From Zanthoxylum bungeanum (taxonomy: Eukaryota > Streptophyta > Magnoliopsida > Sapindales > Rutaceae): a stretch of DNA of 64,000 nucleotides. The stretch is taken from assembly GCA_019454045.1 (NCBI GenBank), contig SKCR01021360.1, positions 144,543-208,542 on the forward strand, written 5' to 3'. A program made the position numbers and the translations under genes. A model generated the notes under the pieces. That model was not told the DNA's origin. It ran no database searches and saw only the letters and a list, made by a program, of their open reading frames with translations. This document shows, piece after piece, positions 44,430 to 52,206 of this stretch; the stretch's first letter is position 1, and each line of letters begins with the position of its first letter.

Positions 44430-45055
44430 GCGTCGCGACGCCAGGTCCTCAGCGTCGCGACGCCGAATTTGTCGACGTGGCACGCTCTGGTTCGCTGGTT
44501 TGAAGATTCTGGATAAGATGATAAGGTGACACGTGGCAGAGTGGTTGGGCTTCAATTATTGTGACAAGTGGCGGCTTCTGATTGGTCGTTGAGATTCTTA
44601 TCCGCCACGTGTCAGATAAGGATAGGATACTCAATTATTGATGCTGACGTGGCGGTGACGTGGCGACACGTGGGAAAGAGACTGTCGGCACCTTAGAATT
44701 GCGACACGTGGCGACACGTGTCACGCTGTGATTGGCTGATGCTGACGTGGCAAGTTGACTTGGTTGACCTTGTGACGTGGCGGAGGACGTGGCGTGACAC
44801 ATGGCGAAGTTGACTTTTTGACCGATGACATGGCTGATGACGAGGCGACACGTGTCAACTCTGAGTGTCGGCAGCATATGATGATGACACGTGTCACGGC
44901 GCACGTTAGCAGATCGGCTGTGATGGTGACACGTGGCACTGCGTATTTTAGCAAAGTCAAACTTTTCTCAGATTCTGATTTGTGGTCCCGGCGCACGTTA
45001 GCACTGTTCGGCGCATTTTAGACGTCGCGACGCGGAAGTCTGGGCGTCGCGACGC
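44430..45055. promoter_or_regulatory. Cluster of G-box/ABRE-like and GCGTCGCGACGC motifs in LTR J
   Basis: The palindrome CACGTG occurs eight times (44530, 44606, 44667, 44705, 44715, 44849, 44888 and 44930), mostly within GACACGTGKC. GACGTGGC occurs about six more times. ACGTGGC/CACGTG cores are binding sites of plant bZIP and bHLH factors (ABRE and G-box). The 12-bp palindrome GCGTCGCGACGC is found at 44430, 44452 and 45044, with a near copy at 45022. The cluster lies in the probable U3 of the LTR. Regulation by these sites is inference. Confidence 0.65.
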
Positions 45056-47235
45056 GCAAAAGACCAAAATATCCCCGTTGACGCATTTTTGTCCGTTTTT
45101 GCCCCAAATTGCCTCCAATGCTTTCCAAACTTTATTTTATCTACAAAATAACACAAAACATATCAAAACGTTCACAAAACTCAAGAAACTATACAAAATA
45201 TTAGGTTAAATGAGTGGGAAATAGTGATATAAATATCACTCATCAACATACATAGGGAAATAACATACTAATGACCTAATCATGCTTAAGAAATAAATAA
45301 CATACTGGGCCTAATCATGCTGGAATACAAGGTTCAATAAAATGAAATACGTGTGTCTCTCAAGTGGTACATGGTATTGTATCCCGAGTGCAAACTGTAA
45401 TACCGTCCATTCGGATTCGGCTACGGAATTTACGTCCGGGTTTCCATCCGATATACCGCAAGAAAAAAACACATATTTCGTTCATCCAGAATACACATCA
45501 CACAATCTCATGAATATCATAAATTAACACATGCGGAATAAACATGTGGCCAACTAATTTGGCCGTTCTCAATGTAGGACCTCGCATACCCAGTTGGACA
45601 TATTCCACATCAACCGAACATGCCGTGTCCGGGACAACAAAATAAAATATAACAAAGGGTGCCCTCAGGTCTTACCTTTTAAGTCACTTTCCGGGAGTGC
45701 GTTCCACGGTGTCGGAAGGGTTATCGTTCCCACTATTTTCGCTGGTTCACTGTTTCCGCTATTTTCACTAGCGGTTTCCGCTATTTTCACTAGCGGTTTC
45801 CGCTCGCTGTTTTCTCTGTTTTTACGGCAGTTTTTTAGTCTATTTTTGGGCCGATTTTGGGACGGTTTACGGGGACTGTTTCAGGTGATTTTGTTCACTG
45901 TTTGTATTGGGTTTAACGATCACTGCCTTCACGGCACTAATTTCTGCTTCTGCGTTCAGGTCTACACATCCAGTCTTACACGTTATGGTTCATGTTGCGG
46001 TGTCTAAGGTCTGTGTGGTGCATTTGGCTTGATGAGTTGCTTCTACGTGATTGCATGGGCATGTTTTACGTGGAGAGCTCACGGCTTGCTGGTTTAGGGT
46101 TATTTTGGGTCACGATCAGTGTGCATGTATAGTTAGAGAGCTGTGTTTATTGTCGGCAAAGGGGTACGTGTGTGGCTATCTCGGTCAGGGAGGAGGCGGT
46201 TCGTTGGGGGTTCACGGCTTATGGTCTGCTTCACGTGGTTAATGGGTTGAGTGGTATGTGCGCAGCTGTTTAGGGTTTATGTGTACAAACTGAGGGTGTT
46301 GTTTGCGTCGGTGATGGGCTGCTGTGAAGGGTTTTTGAGTTGAAGGTTAGGGGGGAGTGGTGAGGGCTGAATGGTGTGCGTTTTAGGGTTTCGTTTGTGG
46401 CAGTGAAGGGTCTTTTGCACTGAAGGTTTAAAGGCTGTGAATAGGGAGTTTGTTGTTGTCTTATTGCCGTGTGAGGAGGCAGAGGCTTCGTGTACGTGAG
46501 GTTTGAGGGCAGGTGCTGTGTACGTGGAAAGCAGTTCAGCTTCAACGTCCAGGTTTGAGGGCAGCAGGTGCTTTGTGTGCGGTGCATGGGCTGATGAAGG
46601 GCTGCTAGGGTTTATTCTCTGTTGCCGTGTGTGGTTTGCCCAGAAAGGAGAGGTGACGAGAGAGTGATGGATGTGTCTTTGTGAGCTACGTGCCAAGAGA
46701 GTGATGTCCTTTAGGGTTTATGTGTTTAAGGGCTGTTGAAAGGCGAGTGAGGTGGCAGTTTAATGAGGGGTTTGGCTGTTACCTAAATGAGAGAAGACAG
46801 AGGAGGATGCGTGTAAGGCTTATTTAGGGTGTTTATTGCTTCTTCACAGCCGAGAGAGATGAGGGTGTTGGCTAGGTTTTGGGCAGTGGATGAGGGAGAG
46901 AGGCCGAGTGTATGATGTTGGTGAAATGAGGGGGGAGTCCCAAGTGAGAGAGAGGCTAAGGGTGCATGGATGCCGTGAGAGAGCCAAATGGGATTTTAGG
47001 GTTTTGGTGTGTGTTTCTCTTTTTTGCCGCCCGTCCCCCTGTGCGTGAGTGTCATAGGGTTTATATGGCTTCATTTGGAGTGAGAGAGAGAGGCACGACA
47101 TGGGTGCTTATGGGTCTGCATGGGGCGTGAAGAGTGGTTATGGATGGTATGGGTGTTGCATGGAGGGTTATGGGTATTTTATGGAGGATGCATGGGTGGT
47201 TTGTGGATTTTGTGTTTGTTAAGTGCAGTGCATGG

Positions 47236-47840
47236 TTTATACCTGGTCTGCCTGTTGCTTCGAACTGAGTTGATATGGTGGTGAGATGCCTCGACCTTTG
47301 GGCTTTGTTCCCGAACCACCGAATGTGAACTGTGATGATGATGCAGTGGGCCCTCGACCCTGGGACGCATCCCGGAACTGCAACTGACAACGGGGGCACC
47401 TCGACCCAACACCGCTGACAATAAGGACCTCGCCCTCAAACTGATGATGTAGTGGGCACCTCGACCCTGGGCACCTCGACCCAACACCATTGAAAATAGG
47501 GACCTCACCCTCGAACTGATGATGTAGTGGGCACCTCGACCCGGAACTACAACCGAGAACAGGGGCACCTCGACCCTGGGCACCTCGACCCAACACCGCT
47601 GACAATATGGACCTCACCCTCCAACTGATGATGTAGTGGGCACCTCGACCCGGAACTACATCCGACAACATGGGCACCTCGACCCAACATCGCTGACAAT
47701 ATGGACCACGCCCTCGAACTGATGATGTAGTGGGCACCTCGACCCGGAACTACAACCGAAAACGGGGGCACCTCGACCCAACACCGTTGACAATAGGGAC
47801 CTCGCCCTCGAACTGATGATGTAGTGGGTCCTCGACCCTG
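47236..47840 (-). repeat. Tandem repeat, units of about 76-108 bp
   Basis: ACTGATGATGTAGTGGGC followed by ACCTCGACCC recurs near 47441, 47517, 47625, 47719 and 47813, alternating with CAACACCGCTGACAATAGGG-like blocks. It grades into the 28-bp array that follows. The long minus-strand open frames across it are a product of the repeat. Confidence 0.85.
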
Positions 47841-49560
47841 AACTGGTACTGATGTGGGCCTCGCCCCCAGACTGACACTGATGTGGGCCTCGCCCCCAGA
47901 CTGATATGGGCCTCGCCCCAAACTGATACTGATATGGGCCTCGCCCCAAACTGATACTGATATGGGCCTCGCCCCTAGACTAATATATGGGTCTCGCCCC
48001 CAGACTGATACTGATATGGCCTCACCCCAAACTGATACTGATATGGCCTCGCCCCAAACTGATACTGATATGGGCCTCGCCCCAAACTGATACTTATATG
48101 GGACTCGCCCCAAACTGATACTGATATGGGCATCACCCCCAGACTGATACTGATATGGGCCTCGCCCCCAGACTGATACTAATGTGGGCCTCGCCCCAAA
48201 CTGATGTGGGCCTCACCCCTAGACTGATATGGGCCTCGCCCCCAGACGGATACTGATATGGGCCTCAGCCCAAACTGATACTGATATTGGCCTCGCCCCA
48301 AACTGATACTGATATGGGCTTCGCCCCAAACTGATACTGATATGGGCCTCGCCCCAAACTGATACTGATATGGGCCTCGCCCCCAGACTGATACTGATGT
48401 GGGCCTCGCCCCAAACTGATACTAATGTGGGCCTCGCCCAAAACTGATGTGGGCCTCGCCCCCAGACTGAAACTGATGTGGTCCTCGCCCCAAACTGATA
48501 TGGGCCTCGCCCCAAACTGATACTAATGTGGGCCTCGCCCCCAGACTGAAACTGATGTGGGCCTCGCCCCAAACTGATATTGGCCTCGCCCTAAACTGAT
48601 ACTAATGTGGGCCTCGCCCCCAGATTGATGCTGATGTGGGCCTCGCCCCCAGACTGAAACTGATGTGGGCCTCGCCCCAAACTGATATGGTCCTCGCCCC
48701 AAACTGATACTAATATGGGCCTCGCCCCCAGATTGATGCTGATGTGGGCCTCGCCTAAACTGATACTAATGTAGGCCTCGCCCCAAACTGATATGGGCCT
48801 CACCCCTAGACTGATATGGGCCTCGCCCTAAACTGATACTGATGTGGGCCTCGCCCTCAGACTGATACTGATATGGGCCTCGCCCAAACTAATACTGATG
48901 TGGGCCTCGCCCACAGACTGATACTGATATGGGCCTCGCCCCAAACTGATACTGATATGGGCCTCGCCCCCAGCCTGAGATATGGGTTTCGTCCCCAGAC
49001 GGATACTGATATGGGCCTCCCCCCAAACTGATACTGATATGGGCCTCGCCCCAAACTGATACTGATATGGGCCTCGCCCAAACTGATACTGATATGGGCC
49101 TCGCCCCCAGACTGATACTGATGTGGGCCTCGCCCCCAGACTTATACTGATGTGGGCCTCGCCCCCAGACTTATACTGATATGGGCCTCGCCCCACACTG
49201 ATACTGATATGGGCCTCGCCCCAAACTGATACTGATATGGGCCTCGCCCCAACTGATACTGATATGGGCCTCGCCCCAAAACTGATACTGATATGGGCCT
49301 CGCCCCCAGACTGATACTAATATGGGCCTCACCCCCAGACTGATACTGATATGGGCCTCGCCCCAAACTGATACTGATATGGGCCTCGCCCCACACTTAT
49401 ATTGATATAGGCCTCGCCCCAAACTGATACTGATATGGGCCTCGCCCAAACTGATACTGATATGGGCCTCGCCCCAAACTGATACTGATATGGGCATCAG
49501 CCCACAGAATGCCGTACCCGGGAAAGACTGATAATGATGTGGGCCTCGCCCCCAGAGTGC
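47841..49560 (-). repeat. 28/29-bp tandem array, about 60 units
   Basis: The core unit on the plus strand is GGGCCTCGCC...AAACTGATACTGATAT, with CCCAGACTG variants and units missing 'TACTGATA'. On the minus strand the 28-bp unit has no stop in any of its three frames, so long frames rotate through GARPISVSVW, GEAHISISLG and GRGPYQYQFG. These are not treated as genes. The array sits between the LOG region and the 3' LTR of element E. In Tat/Ogre-type elements, tandem repeats in this untranslated position are known and can seed satellite DNA. Confidence 0.92.
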
Positions 49561-50465
49561 CGTACCCGGCAAAGATTGATAATGATGCAAACGATTTATT
49601 TCAACATACTATATTGCTCTCCTCGAGATAATCTTAACAGCTAAACATATTTTCGTCCTCAACGAATGCTTTGTGTCAAAACCAGAGAACCTTCAAAGTA
49701 CTTGCTACACTCAACTCGAATCGTCTGAATATGTGATCTGAACTAGACTCGTAGTGTGTGTGTGTGCTAAGGCTCTTTCGCAGCTTGTTCCTTAAGTGGG
49801 CCACTCGATGATTTTACTTTGGAGAATCGAACCAGTGGGTCTAACCAACCTGTATGTCTTAATCACGTTTTGTGATTACTTCAGCGTACTCAACATGATA
49901 TGGTCTTCGTCTTTTTTCTTTTGTCTCTTTCTTTTCATTTTGAATTTTCTTTTTTCTTTTCTTTTTCTGACACACCTACCCTTTAAGGTAGCATTTCTCC
50001 TCATGGTGGTCCTAATACTCGCCCATGGGTAGCTTCACACTTATCGGTTATAGGTGGTCTATTTTTTTTTCTTTTCTTTTTATTTCAGAGACTTTTTTCT
50101 TTATATCCAACCATATCATATATCATAGCATCAGTAAACCAGGGTGGACTCCCAGGTAAACGGTCATTCACTAATCCATCATCTCTTCAACTAGTCACCT
50201 TGCCAACCACTCAAGCTTCTACCGCTGAGATCCCGCAATCAAGTGCTCGTGAGTCTAACTGAGATCAATCCATTCAGAATACCGGACGATAGCAAGTCTC
50301 ACACTTATCTTTTATAGGGTTTCTCCCTACAGCATACAATGGCATCACCAGACATATGTCTAACTATCAAAAGACTTCTCTCACTCATATTTTTTTTTTT
50401 ACAATTAAACTAGAGCACAAACTTTCAAATATTTCATGTCTGTAATACCTGGTCAGTAGGAAACA
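49561..50465 (-). other. 3' untranslated region of element E
   Basis: It lies downstream of LOG in element orientation. It has long T/C-rich runs (49915-49980, 50060-50100, 50385-50400) and no ORF of note. ACAATTAAACTAGAGCA near 50401 matches the equivalent place in copy 3 (56645), so this region is homologous to the Athila-type tail near LOG and then diverges. Confidence 0.55.
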
Positions 50466-51119
50466 TCACTGATTAAGATCAATGTCCAATCTGCGCTTCT
50501 TGCCACGATCACTATCTGTCCAGTCCAATTTGGAGAGGATGGGGTCGAGCTTAGGTTCAAAAGCTAGGATCTGGTCAATCAACACTTCGGCCTTTGTCGC
50601 AGTCAAGAAAATATCTTCCACAGATTTGGTGACGAACTCATGTTTTTTGGCTTCCGCGAGAAATACAAACAGAAAATCGTAGAAATGTTCAATGTTGAGT
50701 ATCCCAATGGGCTTCCGATGAATATTTAAATGTGCCCATGATGCTACCGTGAATATTTCTTCAAGGGTACCAAGTCCACCTGGTAACGCAATAAACGCAT
50801 CCGCAGTATTGATCATTTCATGGAGTCGTTCAGACATACCTGATATGATGTGTTCATCTCCATTTGTTGGTCCAATCAAATGTTCGTCCGCCAAAGGTTT
50901 TGGAATGATTCCCAAAACATGACCGCCACTTTCCTGAACGGATTTTGAAATGCTTCCCATTATCCCAAGATTGCCACCGCCATATACTAGGTGCATATTT
51001 CTCTCAGCCATGACTCGCCCCAATTCCTTCGCAGCCTCAATGAATTCTGGTTTATTACCAGTGTTGGATCCACAGAAAACACAAATTTGCTTGAATCGCT
51101 GATGTGAAGTTGCTTCCAT
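50466..51119 (-). CDS. LOG-type cytokinin riboside 5'-monophosphate phosphoribohydrolase, intact, element-borne (217 aa)
   Basis: LOG enzymes hydrolyse cytokinin riboside monophosphates to free, active cytokinin plus ribose 5-phosphate in one step, in the cytosol. Here the Rossmann-type fold is seen in order: KQICVFCGSNTGNKPEF (10-26), AERNMHLVYGGGNLGIMG (38-55), GGHVLGIIPKPL (65-76), the putative catalytic Arg98 in MSERLHEM, and the signature PGGLGTLEE (113-121) with Glu121. The length fits the family (about 210-220). The position after R98 is Leu, where typical plant LOGs have Lys. The tail GKKRRLDIDLNQ is an addition with an NLS-like basic run. There is no intron, so it derives from a spliced RNA. 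It lies in the sense direction of element E, 58 bases after a TATA-like box, and the ATG context (AAAATGGAAG) is kept in the other copies. About two thirds of residues match copy 1 by hand alignment. Activity is plausible but untested. Confidence 0.93.
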   Translation of the reverse strand: MEATSHQRFKQICVFCGSNTGNKPEFIEAAKELGRVMAERNMHLVYGGGNLGIMGSISKSVQESGGHVLGIIPKPLADEHLIGPTNGDEHIISGMSERLHEMINTADAFIALPGGLGTLEEIFTVASWAHLNIHRKPIGILNIEHFYDFLFVFLAEAKKHEFVTKSVEDIFLTATKAEVLIDQILAFEPKLDPILSKLDWTDSDRGKKRRLDIDLNQ

Positions 51120-51176
51120 TTTCTTTCTCTTACTTGGATGTATATCTGGATGTGTTGAGGAGAGAAATGTTGAGCT

Positions 51177-51186
51177 GAATTTATAG
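51177..51186 (-). promoter_or_regulatory. Candidate TATA box for LOG in element E
   Basis: The minus strand CTATAAATTC is identical to the box before LOG copy 1, at nearly the same distance from the ATG. It supports a dedicated LOG promoter inside the element. Confidence 0.5.
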
Positions 51187-51249
51187 ATCCTGAAAAGGGG
51201 TGAGTAATAATTGCACTAATATCTTCCATAGAACGATTATTAGCTAAAC

Positions 51250-51440
51250 CACCAAAGAAGTCGTGAGAGGTCAAAAAGTCTCTGGATCCTGTCTACAAAA
51301 ATAAAAGAAAACAACAAAAGAAGTCGTGAAATGTCAAAAAGTCTTGGATCCTGTCTACGAAAATAAAAGAAAATACCAAAAGAAGTCATGAAAGGTCAAA
51401 AAGTCTGGACCCTGTCTACGAAAATAAAAGAAAACAACAA
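51250..51440 (-). repeat. Three tandem copies of a 62-bp block containing an acceptor-like site
   Basis: Each block has GAAGTCGTGAAAGGTC, AAAAAGTCTGGATCC and TGTCTACGAAAATAAAAG. On the minus strand this gives a T-rich run, then CGTAGACAG|GATCCAGA. Copy 1 has a single copy (near 33945-33990). The duplication is specific to element E. Confidence 0.82.
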
Positions 51441-51990
51441 AGGAAAAGCAATAATTAAGGCAATGAAATTGTGTACTCAATACGCCATTCGCTTGGTATA
51501 AATTCATTAGGATGCGTCTCAAGAATTCTTTCTTTACTCAGCCACCACTAATGAATTAGCTCCCATCTTTGTGATTGCCTAAACACCATTCCTTCCGTTT
51601 TAAAATGCTCCGTCTGGGCTTTTACCTACAAAAATAACACACAAAATTAAAAATTCTACAACATGTATACACAAAACATGAAAACAGAAATTGCAACAAA
51701 GTGCATGGGTTACCTCCCTGCTAGCGTTAAATTCATCGTCTTCAGCCAGACATGACCGAAATCCACTTGTCAAGGTGGCTTCAATGTCGTCCTCAGTGCT
51801 TGTGCCACCTTTTGATCTTTGCCGCTTTCCCTTTTTCTTCTTTAAAACCTGCGAATACAAAACAACAGAATAAAGACGTGTGCATGTAATGTATATGTAT
51901 ACATGTGCGGAGATACTCCCTGTTCTCACTGTGCTCCTTGGTGCCATGTGTTTCCTCTTGTTAGTTCTTCCCTTCTGTTTAAAACCTTTT
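51441..51990 (-). other. Relic of the pol end and small ORF in element E
   Basis: In minus orientation: a lysine-rich coding-like stretch (KKKKGKRQRSKGG, about 51825-51790), the post-pol motif (near 51735-51690: GCTAGCAGGGAGGTAACCCA), an acceptor-like TTTTTGTAG|GTAAAA (near 51630), then a short trace of the 167-codon ORF's C-terminal half (about 51590-51470). Most of that ORF is deleted. There is no gag, RT or integrase. Confidence 0.55.
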
Positions 51991-52180
51991 TAGTCGCTTT
52001 CCGGGAGTGCGTTTCACGGTGCCGGAAGGGTTATCGTTTCCACTGTTTTCGCTGGTCCACTATTTCTACTATTTTCACTGGTTCATTATTTTTGCTGTTT
52101 CCACTGTTTTCAATTGTGATTTCCGCTCGCTGTTTTCTCTATTTTTTTTATTGCAGTTTTCAGGCTATCTTGGGCCGATT
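51991..52180 (-). repeat. LTR-derived segment in the leader of element E
   Basis: TAGTCGCTTTCCGGGAGTGC and following bases match an internal part of the E LTR (53045-53180), with extra repeats of the TTTTCACTGGTT type. It stands right next to the primer site. It looks like a partial LTR copy joined to the leader by recombination or template switching. Confidence 0.65.
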
Positions 52181-52185
52181 CTCTA

Positions 52186-52203
52186 TCCCCAGTGGAGTCG
52201 CCA
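52186..52203 (-). other. Primer-binding-site-like sequence of element E
   Basis: The minus strand TGGCGACTCCACTGGGGA lies 3 bases from the 5' LTR. It differs from the primer sites of the other elements here. The tRNA was not identified. Confidence 0.7.
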
Positions 52204-52206
52204 GAC

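Larger units (their letters stand above)
43009..45245 (-). mobile_element. Athila-like solo LTR J; TSD ACATA
   Basis: In minus orientation it starts TGATGAGTGATATTTATATC at 45245 and ends TTTACGCCGGTCA at 43009. ACATA flanks it (43004-43008 and 45246-45250), and it splits the 3' LTR of E. It is 2237 bp long. The part at 43260-44100 matches the Athila-type LTRs of copies 1 and 3 (for example GTGTTCCAGGTTAG and the ACCGCC-type palindromes), while its start differs. The 600 bp at 44430-45060 are unusually GC-rich and full of CACGTG and GCGTCGCGACGC motifs. Confidence 0.88.
42601..47235 (-). repeat. 3' LTR of element E, incomplete and holding solo LTR J
   Basis: 42601-43008 matches 52207-52612, and 45246-about 47235 matches 52613-about 54590. 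The gap is solo LTR J. The final 440 bp or so of the partner LTR (its U3 start) have no counterpart here: the sequence switches to a tandem array right after GTGCAGTGCATGG. A TATA-like TATAAACC on the minus strand near 47053-47062 is kept. Confidence 0.82.

Noticed and set aside
46270..47583. Series of minus-strand open frames rich in P, H, S and T
   Set aside because: They come from the GTG/GGGTTT-rich part of the E LTR. The partner LTR has different frame breaks in the same place.
47179..49590. Many long overlapping minus-strand open frames with repeats of GARPISVSVW and similar
   Set aside because: They arise from a 28-bp unit that happens to lack stops in all three frames, and neighbouring frames overlap each other. 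There is no start, domain or codon evidence for a protein, so the stretch is kept as a tandem repeat.
50987..51274. Minus-strand open frame of 95 codons overlapping the start of LOG
   Set aside because: It is in another frame over the LOG leader and first codons, has no recognisable motif, and is not kept in the other LOG copies.
51600..51947. Minus-strand open frame of 115 codons with KKKKGKRQRSK
   Set aside because: It runs through the post-pol motif and acceptor-like site and has hydrophobic, unrelated ends. It is more likely a chance frame over a relic than a gene, so only the region is annotated.
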